A stretch of DNA of 64,000 bases from Areca catechu. Its lineage: Eukaryota; Streptophyta; Magnoliopsida; Arecales; Arecaceae. The notes beneath the pieces are model-generated. The model had not been told where the DNA came from. It saw only the letters and a list, made by a program, of their open reading frames with translations, and ran no database searches. The first letter of the stretch is position 1, and every line of letters begins with the position of its first letter. The DNA is taken from positions 56,910,748 to 56,974,747 of the forward strand of contig CM038038.1 in NCBI GenBank assembly GCA_021397845.1. The letters run 5' to 3'. Shown here piece by piece: positions 35,769-46,375 of this stretch. The position numbers were made by a program, and so were the translations under genes.

Positions 35769-35866
35769 TTATTTCTTGCTTTCTTTATGCATTGTTCTTT
35801 TTCTGTACTTAGCAGGACCACCCGTCATGTCGGGGGCCAAAGGATGCTTGTAATTGACTCTCAATC

Positions 35867-35872
35867 AATAAA
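35867..35872 (+). terminator. Poly(A) signal after antisense gene copy 2
   Basis: AATAAA in the same context (tcaatcaataaagtgc) as in copy 1. Confidence 0.5.
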
Positions 35873-36059
35873 GTGCAAACTTCCTTGCAATCATTTCTCT
35901 TGTTTGGATCTTCATCTCTTTCACTCCCCCTTCTCCTCTTTTTGTCTTTTTGATGTGTGGGGAGATCAGAGAGGGGCCTCACCTTGTGTGGGGCTGAGTT
36001 GTTAGACTTCGACACCCAGCAAGCTAGGCGCAAGTTGATGGCTCTCGAAGGCTGCTAGG

Positions 36060-37575
36060 CTCGAAGGTCTCTTGGCCGGAGATCTGAGCTTCAGTCTTGA
36101 GCTGGCATCTTGGAGCTGGGCTCGGGGACATGGATGGTTAAGAGCTGCATGGCTCGAAGGTCTCTTGGCTGGAGATCTGAGCTCCGGTCTTGAGCTGCCG
36201 TCCTGGAGCTGGGCTCGGGGACATGGATGGTTGAGAGCTGCGTGGCTCGAGGTCTCTTGGCCAGAGATCTAGCTCCGGTCTTGAATTGGCATCCTGGAGC
36301 TGGGCTCGAGGACATGGATGGTGAGAGCTGCATGGCTCGAAGGACTCTTGGCCAAAGATCTGAGCTCTGATCTTGAGCTGGCATCCTGGAGCTGGGCTTG
36401 GGGACGTGGATGGTTGAGAGCTGCGTGGCTCGAAGGTCTCTTGGCCGGAGATCTGAGCTCTGGTCATGAGCTGGCATCCTGGAGCTAGGCTCGGGGATGT
36501 GGATGGTTGAGAGCTGCGTGGCTCGAAGGTCTCTTGGCCAGAGATCTGAGCTCCGGTCTTGAGCTTGAAAAGTGGTAGCTTCAATGATGTGTTTCCCTCT
36601 CGTTCTCTTTCTTTCCTTCCCTCTCTTATTTTTTTCTCTTCTTTTTTTTAAGAGTGGGGAGATCAGAGATGAGGGTCTTGTAGTGCCCCCCCTTTATTAT
36701 CTTTCTTTCCTTCTCCTCTCATCTTCTTTTCGAGTGGGGAGATCAAAGAAGGGGGGTTGCCAGGCACCCCTTTTGTTCTCTTTCTTTCCTTCCCCTCTCA
36801 TCTTCTTTTCGAGTGGGAAGATCAGAGGAGGGGTTACCGGTCTTGATTGGCTTTGAGCTAGGCTCGAGGCCTTCCTAGACGTGGAGCTAGGCTCAGGCCC
36901 AGGGGTTGCCTGAGGTCTTGGCTCAAGTCTTTGGTGCCTTGGAGCTAGGCTCGAGGCATTGATCGGAGCTACGTGGCCCATGATCTCTTGGCATCTCGGA
37001 GCTGGGCTCGAGATGTTTGAGATTGAGAGCAGCTTGGCTCAATGACCCCTTGGCCAAGATCTAGCTCCGGTCTTGGATCAGCGTCCTAGAGCTGGGCTCG
37101 GTGTGTTGTTGTTGATTGAGAGCAGCATGGCTCCATAATTCCTTGGCCAGAGGTCTGAGCTCCAGTCTTGGATTAGCGTCCTTGAGCTGGGCTCGGGGAT
37201 GTCGTTGATTGAAAGCGGCGTGGCTCCATGATTCCTTGGCCGAAAATCTGAGCTCCAATCTTAGATCAGCATCCTGGAGCTGGGCTCGGGGATGTCGTTG
37301 ATTAAGCGGCGTGGCTTCATGATTCCTTGGCTGGAGGTCTGAGCTCCAGTCTTGGATCAGTATCCTGGAGCTGGGCTCGGGGATGTCGTTGATTGAGAGC
37401 GGCTTGGCTTCATGATTCCTTGGCTAGAGGTCTGAGCTCCGATCTTAGATCAGCGTCCTGGAGCTGGGCTCGGGGATGTCGTGGGTTGAGAGTGGCGTGG
37501 CTCCATGATTCCTTGGTCGGAGGTATGAGCTCCGGTCTTGGATCAGCGTCCTGGAACTGGGCTTGGGGACGTTGT
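36060..37575. repeat. Minisatellite region, copy 2 (92-93-bp units)
   Basis: Duplicate of 31830-33360 with the same unit order. Many one-base gaps relative to copy 1 are visible (for example gagatctagctcc near 36270 where copy 1 has gagatctaagcttc). Confidence 0.85.
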
Positions 37576-37792
37576 TGGAATTTTCCTGCAACATAAATGG
37601 ACACTTGCGTAAGGCAAAAACCATTATTATTATCATTGCTAGGAAACCTTACATTATTGAAAGTATTTTCGCAAGTTGCAGGCATTCCATGTTCTGGGAA
37701 ACCTGACGCCGCTGAGTCTTAGAGGTAGTAAGCCCCTTGTGAGAGGGCTTCAGCCACTTTGTAGGGCCCTCCTAGTTCGGGGAGAGCTTGCC

Positions 37793-38810
37793 TTACTCCC
37801 TAGGCTGGGACGCCACAGCTCGCCGTAGCACCAGGTTCCGGGCTTGAAAGCTTTTGTCCAGATGCGGGCGTTGTAGAACAGGGCCACTCTTTGCCGGTAG
37901 GCCACCATCCATAGGTGGCTTTGTCCCTTGCTTCTTCAAGAAGGTCCAGGTTGAGCAGGAGGTGCATCGAGTTCCGCACTTCATCGTACTACTGCACCCG
38001 TCAGCGTGGGCACGCCGAGCTCGACGGGGACAGACTGCTTCAGTGCTGAAGACGAGGCTGAAGGGCATTTCGTCGGTTGCCATCCTGGGCGTTGTGTGGT
38101 AGGCCCACAAGATGCTCGGGAGTTCTTCTGCCCACATGCCCTTAGCTTGGTCTAGCCTGGTCCGGAGTCCTTGAAGGATGGTTCGGTTGGTCACCTCGGC
38201 TTCCCGTTCGTTTGGGGGTGGGCCCACGAGATGAACCGATGTTGGATGCCGTGCACTGTGCAGAATCCTCCGAACTCACGATTGTCGAACTGCTGCCCAT
38301 TATCGGTGATGACACAACGGGGGAGCCCGAAGCAGTAGATGATTGACTTCCAGAAGAACTGGCGGACATTGGCTTCCGCGATCCGAGCTAGTGGCTCTGC
38401 CTTAACTCACTTGGTGAAGTAGTCGATCGCCACCAACAGGAACTTTCGCTGCCCTGATGCTGGGGGGAATGGCCCCAAGATGTCCATTCCCCACTGGCAA
38501 AGAGCCAAGGGGTTGAGAGCTGGGAGATTGGCACTGCCGGCTGATGCTGTATGTTGGCATGGCAGTAGCTTTTGTCACACTTTTTGATGAAGTCGGCGCC
38601 ATCCTCCCTCATGGTCTCCCAAAAGTACCCCTAGTGGAGGGCTTTGTAAGCCAGTGTTCTCCCCTCCACGTGGTCCCGCAAAGGCCTTCGTGTATCTCTT
38701 GGAGCACAAAGGTCGTCTCGGCGGGCCTGAGGCATCTCAAGAGCAGGTAGGAGTAAGATCGACGGTAGAGTTGGCCCTCCATCAGGACGAACCAGGGGCT
38801 TTCTTCCTGA
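37793..38810 (-). pseudogene. Integrase of element E
   Basis: Read right to left. A degraded zinc-finger region contains DFIKKCDKSYCHAN. The core begins WGMDILGPFPPASG (first Asp, about 38490-38450), then IDYFTK followed by a stop. VITDNGQQFDNREF (second Asp, about 38320-38275) and the Glu of EAEVTNRTILQG (about 38205-38165) follow. ELPSILWAYHTTPRMAT and DEMPFSLVFSTEAV complete the core; these are hallmark Tat integrase words. The C-terminal part is frameshifted and partly duplicated at 33360-33698. Confidence 0.88.
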
Positions 38811-38883
38811 TGAGGGTGGCTTCTGCGCGTCTTCTGGCAGGTGCCGTTAGTAATGTACCGATATACTTGTCCATCCAGCTCGG

Positions 38884-39423
38884 CTAGGGGGTGACTTGAT
38901 GCACCTCCGTCGGGCTCTCATAGCTAGGACTTTCAAGGTGCTCGATGTAGGCGCATCCCAGAGACAAGTCCGGCAGTGTCGCGAGCCTGGACAGCATGTC
39001 CGTGCATGCGTTCTCCCCTCGGGGGATGTGGAAGATGTTGAAGCATTGGAGGCCTGTCATGCTCGCGCGAACCTGCTCCAGGTACTTCATCATCTGGGCG
39101 TCCCTCACTTCATATTCTCTGGAAACTTATCTGGCAACCAGTTAGGAGTCGGTGAAGACTTTCAAGTCCTGCACACCTAGCTCACAGGAAACCCTAAGGC
39201 CCGCAAGGAGTGCCTCGTACTCCGCCTGGTTGTTGGTAGCAGCGAACTTGAAGTGGAGGGCGCATTCCGCCACGACCTCATCACAGTTGGTTAGGATGAG
39301 GCCTACTCCGCTCCTGCCTGAATTGGATGCTCCATCTACGTGGAGGATCCAGGGCTCTTCTCCTGGCCCGGGCTCCATTGTTGTCTGCTCTGACTCCTCG
39401 ACGAACCCGATGCACTCGACCAT
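38884..39423 (-). pseudogene. Second (archaeal-type) RNase H of element E
   Basis: WILHVDGASNSGRSGVGLIL (first Asp), NNQAEYEALLAG (Glu), LKVFTDS (Asp) and, after a frameshift at about 39130, IPRGENACTDMLSRLA (last Asp). This extra RNase H between RT-RNase H and integrase is a known diagnostic of Tat-lineage elements. Confidence 0.85.
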
Positions 39424-39616
39424 GAAGTCGGCTAGGACTTGGGCCTTTTATGATGACCTCGATCGGTATGCTATGTCGAATTCGCTGTGTAGCAGGACCA
39501 CTTGGCCAACCTCTCGGATGTCTCGGGTCGGGTGAGGATAGTCCTCAGTGGCTAATTTGTCACGACCACTATTGGGTGTGCTTGAAAATAGGGCCTGAGG
39601 TGCTTAGCAGACATTA

Positions 39617-40760
39617 TTAGTACAAAAATGAGTTTCTCAAAGCGAGTATACCTGATCTCCGCATCGCAGAGGATTTTGCTGGTGTAGTACACCGCTTCTG
39701 AGATTTGTCCTCATATGTGCAGACGAGAACTAAGCTGACAGCTCCCGGTGTCACTGCCAGGTACAGCAAGAGCTCCTCTCCCTCTTCCGGTCTGGAAAGC
39801 AACAGAGGGGAGGTGAGGAAGTTCTTCAGCTCCTCAAAGGCTGTCCTACACTCCTCGATCCAGGTGAAGTCATGCATCTTGCACAGTACCTTGAAAAATG
39901 GTAGGCAACGATCAGCCAACCTCGAGATGAATCTATTGAGCGCGGTGACACATCTCGTCAGGCACTAGACCTGCTTCTTGGAGGTCGTGTATACCATGTC
40001 GATGATGGCCTGCACCTTCTCCAGGTTCGCTTCGATGCCCCTCTGGGTGACCATGAAGCCGAGGAATTTCCCGACTGCCACCCCGAATGTGTACTTCGCC
40101 GGTTCAGCTTCATCTGATGTTGCCATAGGTTATGAAAGGATTCGACGAGGTCGGCTACATGGCTCGACCCCAGCCTGCTCATGACGAGCATGTCGTCCAC
40201 ATACACTTGCATTTTGCGGCCAATCTAGTCTTTGAAGACCCTACTAACCAGGTCCTGGTAGGTAGCTCCTGCATTCTTCAGGCCAAAAGGCATCATCCTG
40301 TAGCAGTACGTTCCTTGGTCGGTGACGAAGGCGATGTGCTCCTCATCTTTCGGATGCATGCGGATTTGATTGTACCCGAAAAATGCATCATTGAAGGAGA
40401 GCAATCAGTGGCTCGAGGTGGCATCTACCAGCTGGTCGATCTTCGGGAGAGGGAAGCTATCCTTCGGGCAAGCTTTATTAAGGTCGGTGTAGTCCACACA
40501 GATCCTCCATTTGCCATTATTCTTCTTGACCATCACTACATTCGCCTGCCAGCTCGGTATTGGACCTCTCGGACGAAACCGGCAGCCAGGAGTTTGTCAA
40601 CTTCTTCTTTGATAGCTGCCTGTCTCTCCAAGGCAAAACTTCTCTTCTTCTGCCGAACTGGCTTGTGGCTTTGGGTCGACACTCAATTTATGAGTAATGA
40701 TGTCAAGGGGTATACCTGGCATGTCCGTCGCCATCCAAGCGAACACATCCGCATTCGCCT
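39617..40760 (-). pseudogene. Reverse transcriptase and first RNase H of element E
   Basis: Right to left: SFNDAFFGYNQIRMHP (the first catalytic motif), MMPFGLKNAGATYQDLV, then a TAG, then the catalytic MQVYVDDMLVMS at about 40212-40177. A frameshift follows, then FLGFMVTQRGIEANLEKVQA (RT end), TAFEELKNFLTS and LLLYLAVTPGAVSLVLV (RNase H). The RT core keeps the YVDD box and is otherwise recognisable along its length. Confidence 0.88.
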
Positions 40761-41511
40761 GCAGAACCCAACAGCTGGGCCCTCTCTTCCTTGGGTAGAT
40801 GGGCTCCGATCTGCACCATCTTTATGGAGTCCTCTCTGAGTAGATGAGACAATAGATGCTCGACTAGGCCTCCCCTGGGGTCTTGGGCCCTTTGGTCGAG
40901 GTCGTCCGTGCTGGGGTCATCCTGAGGACCTTGGCCCCAGGGGGGTTGGAAACAGTGATGCACCGGCTGGGGCGTTCCTCTCATCTCCCCGACACCATAG
41001 GGAGTTGAGAACTGTACAAGTAGCCTCTTGGTGGAGACAACGGCATCAAGCAGGTTGAGCCCGGGTCAGCCCAATATCACGTTGTAGGCAGAATGAAGCC
41101 TACAACCGTGAAAGTTATCATGACAGTGCTTTACCGAGGTGGGGTTCCGATAGTGACCGGGAGAGTAATTTCTCCCTCTATCCTTATGGGATTGCCCGTG
41201 AAACCAACAAGGGGTGTGTGCACGGGCCTAAGCTGATCGGGGGAGAGATTCATCCTGGAGAGGCATCATAAAAAGCATGCCCGTGGAGCTTTTACTATCA
41301 ACCATGATGCACTTTATAGGGTGCTTCGTAATTGTCATTTCGCGACCATGGCATCATTATTTATATTTTTACCCCCATCTTCTCCTTCCCTCATAAAGGG
41401 GAATACATCCTCAAAGTCCCCTACCCCCCCGGGCCCTCTTAGATGCACGAGCAGCTCCCCAAGAAATCATGCCCACTGGCTTCTCAGTGGGGTGGTTGTC
41501 GATGGTTGTAG
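40761..41511 (-). pseudogene. Protease region of element E
   Basis: The - strand frame reads IKCIMVDSKSSTGMLF (about 41325-41275), the Tat protease active site with Lys where Gly is expected in DSG. Downstream text such as YNVILG (about 41085) fits the protease flap and end. Stops interrupt it. 40703-40984 is a 93-codon open piece of the protease-RT linker. Confidence 0.65.
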
Positions 41512-43147
41512 CTAGTGGAAGAGCGACGAGTGCCTGGGACTCCACCTGAGGTCTGCCCCCATAAACCTTTTGAGGTAGCCTCTCTTGATGAGCTCCTCAA
41601 TCTCCCACTTGAGGTTGTGGCATTCCTCGGTGTTGTGGCCGTGGTCATGGTGAAAGCGACAGTACTTCATCTTGTAGCAGCCGATGGAGGTCCTCAATGG
41701 AGGTGGGCGCCTCAGATAGTCCTCGCCCTCAATTTTCATATGGGTTTTCATCCTCGGGGTGAGGAGAGGGGTGTTGCTCTCCTCAGGACAAGGGTCCCTC
41801 TCAGTCTTGGTCGGTCCCTCCGGGAGCTCGGAGCTTGGGGTGCCAATTTTCGGGTTCTGGATGCTTCAACGGGGAGCGACTTCTTCAGGGGTCCTCTATC
41901 GAGCTCCCACCTCGTATGATCTGCCTCCTCGATGCGGATGTACTTTTGGGCCCGGAGCAGGAGCTCGGAGTAGGTCTTGGGGGCCTTCTTATCCAGCGAG
42001 TAGGTCAGACGGGAGGTCTTGAGCCCTCGCTTCAGTGCCAGCATGGTGACTGGCTCTTTCAAGATTGTAGATCTCCAACAAGGCGGCCTTGAAACGGGCC
42101 ACGTAGTCCCACAGGGCTCACGGTCCTGCTTCTGGATGGAGAAGAGGCTATCTGCCTCTCATGGCAACTTCCTGCAGCATCGAAATGAGCCATGAACTTT
42201 TGCCCCAGCTGGGCGAAGGAGCTGATGCTCTCCTACTCCAGATGGGTGAACCACACCCGGGCCGCCTTTCGAAGAGTAGCAGGAAAGCGATGCAAACGAG
42301 AGCATCGGTGGCCCCCTGGACCCTCATGAGGGTTCGGTAACTTTCTAGGTGGTCCAGGGGGTCGGTGGTCCCATCATAAGGATCCACCTGTAGCATCCGG
42401 AATCGGTGCGGGATCGGATCCGCTTGGATTTCTTCGGAGAATGGGGGATGGGCGTTGTAGCCCACTGGCTCACTAGCGGAGCCCTGCATGCTGGCAAACC
42501 GGTAGGGGAACTCCGCCAGCTTGCGTTCATGTTCCTCCCGGCGCCTTTCCGCCACGTGCCTGACGGCTTCACATTGGGACCCTCCGTCGAAGGAGATGGA
42601 GAAGGTGACATGGATGCATGCCACCCGTGGCGGGGGATCTTGCTTTTCTTGCCTCGGTGGGGTCTGGGCACCTCCCACCCGAGATTGAGGCGCGAGCGGC
42701 TCTCTACGTCAACAGAGTCGGCTCATTGTCTTTTCACCGGAGCTTGATGGCTACCCCGATTGTTGGTGGTGGCCCACGGCTATGATGGCTTTCCTTGGAA
42801 GGAGCGCATGCTATCACTGGGAGCTACGATGTGGGTCGCCGGGTCCCTAGCTGCTGGTGGGTGGCCAAGGACCGGGGCTGGTGTTTGAAGCTGCATACTG
42901 CCGTGGCAAGGACTTGCATTTGCTGGGCAAGTGCAGCCATTTGGACTTCTGGTGGAGGTGGCTGGACCGAAATGGGTGCCTCCACTTCTTGGCAGTGCAG
43001 GTTCCCTAGAGAGGGGGAGTCCCCTGCACGGCTGGTGGAAGCCTCCCTTGCCCTTATCATCACCATCTCCCTGCCTGGCTTGTCTGTGAAGAGGTGGAGG
43101 GTTTGTCCCCCCTTCCTGGCACACCAATCTGTTGCTGCCAAGACCAT
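41512..43147 (-). pseudogene. gag of element E
   Basis: Right to left: an N-terminal linker open at 43147-42824 (PPPPEVQMAALAQQMQVLA), then, after frameshifts, the Tat capsid core HPPFSEEIQADPIPHRFRM and DPYDGTTDPLDHLESYRTLM (about 42480-42345). MLALKRGLKTSRLTYSLDK follows at about 42045, and finally the nucleocapsid CRFHHDHGHNTEEC at about 41665-41620. This has CX2HX4HX4C spacing, the Tat form of the zinc knuckle. At least four frameshifts occur. Confidence 0.85.
43113..43129 (-). other. Primer-binding site of element E
   Basis: The bases just inside the right LTR, read on the - strand, are ATTGGTGTGCCAGGAAGG. The position is right for a PBS and the sequence is not the tRNA-Met type used by A, B, C, D and F. 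I cannot assign the tRNA without a search. Confidence 0.55.
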
Positions 43148-44740
43148 CGTGGCCCGTAGCTGCTACCGACACCGGAGTGTGCTCCCTTTGCTGCTTGTCG
43201 GTCCTCTGCTCCTGGACCAGCAAAATAGGGGTTAGTGACCCGGGTCGGGTTTTCTAGCGGGGGCACTCCGACGATCAAGTCAGTGACAATCCAGGGGAAC
43301 AGATCCTCCTGGTCGGGCCCCTCTTGATGGACTCCGCACTAGGAGGAGTGAAAGATGTGAGTAAGGAGAAACGTTGCAGGGAAAGAATGATAGCAAGGAC
43401 AGAGGGCTTCTCTGTTCCTCCTCTTCTCCTTGTTTCACTCGTTTTCCCTTCAGCTGTGGTGTTGGTGATGGCACTTCGCCCTCTTGGCCGAGCTTGCACT
43501 TGTGCTGGTGGTGGATTGTTGTTGTTGTTATGGTTACTGTTTTTTTTTTGCTGTTACCTTCCCCCCTTTTTTGGGGGGGATTTTTTGGGGGTGTCGATTG
43601 TTCTTTGTAGTTGAAGATTGGTCATTTGGTGCTTGCCTCGGGATCCTTGCAGGGTTGGTAGGTGCGTGTGGCAGGGTTCCGTACCGTAGACAAGATGCCT
43701 TTCTTGACAGGTGGCAGGGAAGCTTCCATTCATTCTGACATCCTCTACGGTCTCCCCATTCCGGGAAGCTTGACAGAGCCTCGATCTGAGGGTCGCCGCC
43801 CTAGGGGTTCGTGCTTTCTAGCTGGCCCATCCCCTAGAAGTATGGCCGGACAGGTAGTTATGGTGACATGGGAGGCGCCGATCCATGATCCTCGGGTGGC
43901 CCACCGATGTCCCGAGATGGCAGGACTTGCTCCGGGCTGGATGCTCCGAGCTCAGTGGTCACCTTGATAGAGAGTGCGGCCTGGCCCAGAGGGCGTGCAC
44001 TCAGAGAGGCTCCATATTGGCAGATGACGCTGAGCTCGACCTCATCACAGGGCTCTAACCTCCGAGGTCTCGCTCTGGAGGGTGGAGGATAGACCCGGTC
44101 AAGAGGGCGCGCGCTCTGCGAGGCTCCACATTGGCAGGTGAGCGCTGAGCTCGACCTCGACCACAGGGCTCTAAATTCGAGGGTCTCACTCTAGAGGTGA
44201 AGGATGGACCCAGTCTAGAGGGCGCGCACTCAGAGAGGCTCCACATTGGCTGGTGAGCGCTTAGCTCAACCTCGACCACAAAGCTCTAACCTCCGAGGGT
44301 CTCGCTCTGGAGGGCAGAGGACGACCCGATCCAGAAGGCGTGCGCTTAGAGAGGCTCCACATTGGTGGGTGAGGGCTGAGCTCGACCTCAACCACAGGCT
44401 CTAACCTCCGAGGGTTTCACTCTGGAGGTGGAGGACGGACCCGGTCTAGAGGGCGCACGCTCGGAGAGGCTCCACATTGGCAGGTGAGCGCTGAGCTCGA
44501 CCTCGACCACAGGGCTCTAACCTCCAAGGTCTCGCTCTGGAGGGCGGAGAACGCTCCGGCCTGGCATCCCGAGCTCGTGGTACGACCTGGCGGAGGACGG
44601 AGCTCGGCTCGTTGCCTTGTAGGAGCTCAACTCAGCTCGGCAAAATAGTCCGGGATGAGGTGTTGCCTTGGCGTCCGACATGGCGATCTCCTTTAATGTG
44701 GCGCCTGCCAGCTACCCACATCAGCGTTCTCGCCACATCA
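43130..44740 (-). repeat. Right (5') LTR of element E
   Basis: TGTTGCTGCCAAG to CGCCACATCA, homologous to 27219-28816. The part from about 43446 to the end is repeated at 48913-50235. It contains the minisatellite at 43985-44560. Confidence 0.9.
43985..44560. repeat. 117-118-bp minisatellite in the right E LTR
   Basis: About five units homologous to 28043-28650. One-base deletions break the 39-codon phase here, so the long repeat ORF of the left LTR is not open. Confidence 0.85.
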
Positions 44741-45037
44741 ATTTTCAAAGTAGTCGATGCAATATTTATAATAATATGCAACTACTTTTCAATTATGGAA
44801 GGAATGTTTAGAATTTATCATATATATAATCCTTTTTTTACCATTTAGTCCAAACTATAGTAGGTCCACTTCTCTAAATTATCTTGTATAGCCATTTTTC
44901 AACACTTCCTTTCTTCATGTTAGGCTACAGACATTCCTACAAAATAAACTGGTGTACAATTTTGGTATCCAAACTTCGTTGATCATTTAAAGTTAGTAAA
45001 TATGGTTTTTTTTTGGAATCCAAGATTTTTTTAATTT

Positions 45038-46290
45038 ACAAGGATATGCATTATGTCCAAATTTATACATTTAAAACAAGTCAGATTGAAAAATGCATCA
45101 ATAGAGAAATTTATTGTTTTTTCACTCAGATTTTTGTTTTTCTTTAAAAGCTCATATTTGATACAAAAATCTTGGACCTTGTTAGAATTCTTATTTTATT
45201 CAATAAAACATTTTTCATTTGAAAACTTATTGCATAAATCTTTCAAATCAAGATTTTCTTTTTCTAATTTTTTTAAAAAAAGATTATTCTTATCATTTTC
45301 TAAAATATCAATCTTTATATTTAAATCATGATTTTTGTTGGCAAGATTGGTGTTCTAAGAAAGAAAGAATCTGCATATCTTTTAATTTCTTGTGCTCATT
45401 TTATAACTTTGTATTCATGCATATGATTATTAATGCATCATATAATTCATCAAAGATCAAATTATATTCATTTTAGAACATACATCTTCTTCATTTGCCA
45501 TGAAGTAAAGATTGGCAACTTCTTATTCTTCTCCGAACTAGAATCTTTACTATCGCTCCAGTTGCCATCATTGTCTTGAATTTCTTTTTGGCCTTAAGGA
45601 CTATTATCTTTTTCTTCTCTTGATTAGCAACCACTTCTTTGTGCCATAAATTCAACTCAGGGTCATGAGTGAACCAATAAGCTCCTCCAAAGGCAGGGTA
45701 TCAATATCTTTGGCTTCTTGGATCGCCGTTATCTTTGGATCCCATGATATTAGCAAAGATCTAAGGATTTATTAACCAAATTAGTGTTAGTATAGATTTT
45801 GTCAAGACTTTTCAATTCATTAACAATTATCATAAATCTAGTATACATATCAGATATAGATTCATAATGTAGCATTTCAAATATTTCAAAAGTATGAACA
45901 AGAATATTAATTTTAGTATTTTTTACTTGAAAAGTACCTTCATGAGTAATTTCAAGTGTGTTCCATATCTCCTCACCGATGTACATGTGGAGATCCTATT
46001 GAATTCATTAAAGTCCAATGCACAATAAGCAAGTTCATTACTTTCGCATTAATTTTAGATTGCTTGATGTCATATTCATTCCAATCCTCTTCGAGCTTTG
46101 GAATGGAAATGCCATTAACCAAAATGAAAGAAATATGAGGACCATTAACTATAACTTCCAAGATAATAACTAATAGATTGAATATAGATGCGCATGCAAG
46201 TTTTTCAAAAGTGAAATTAGTGCCATTGAAAAATGGTGGTCTATTAATTGCATGTTCTATAGCAAAACAAGCACCTTCTAGGGCTGCCAT
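45038..46290 (-). pseudogene. Ty1/copia gag of complex C, right interior
   Basis: Starts at ATG 46290 (MAALEGACFAIEHAI), where the N-terminus is open to 45973 and continues past the place where the left copy has a stop. FEMLHYESISDMYTRF is at about 45890. The zinc-knuckle DNA at 45078-45038 is one base shorter than in the other two copies and is therefore out of frame. Several frameshifts occur. The interval 44746-45037 is AT-rich and matches the left interior. Confidence 0.82.
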
Positions 46291-46361
46291 GATCTTTTAA
46301 CTCAAAACCATTGGATTCTTTGCAAAGCACAAGTTTAGATACCAACGATTTTGGGTTCCGT

Positions 46362-46373
46362 GCTCTGATACCA
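46362..46373 (-). other. Primer-binding site of C at the right LTR
   Basis: GCTCTGATACCA, the exact complement of TGGTATCAGAGC, lies 2 bases from the LTR start. Confidence 0.85.
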
Positions 46374-46375
46374 AT

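Larger units (their letters stand above)
29487..37942. repeat. 4.2-kb tandem duplication inside element E
   Basis: Copy 1 (about 29487-33698) and copy 2 (about 33699-37942) are collinear from the tcgagcggggtcgcttcgatg segment through the antisense gene, both minisatellite blocks and the integrase C-terminal stretch ending ttgcttcttcaagaag. The junction at about 33698 joins integrase-end sequence directly to the middle of antisense exon 1. A two- to four-base overlap (aag, tct) may be microhomology. Confidence 0.88.
27219..44740 (-). mobile_element. Element E: Tat-lineage Ty3/gypsy retrotransposon with antisense gene
   Basis: Bounded by LTRs of 1598 bp (27219-28816) and 1611 bp (43130-44740) and exact TSD ATTTT (27214-27218; 44741-44745). 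On the - strand it encodes gag, protease, RT, RNase H, a second RNase H and integrase. The second (archaeal-type) RNase H and the gag sequence mark the Tat lineage. Between pol and the 3' LTR there is a gene on the opposite strand, duplicated. Length is 17.5 kb, of which 4.2 kb is the duplication. It is much more GC-rich than the surrounding C interior. Confidence 0.92.
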
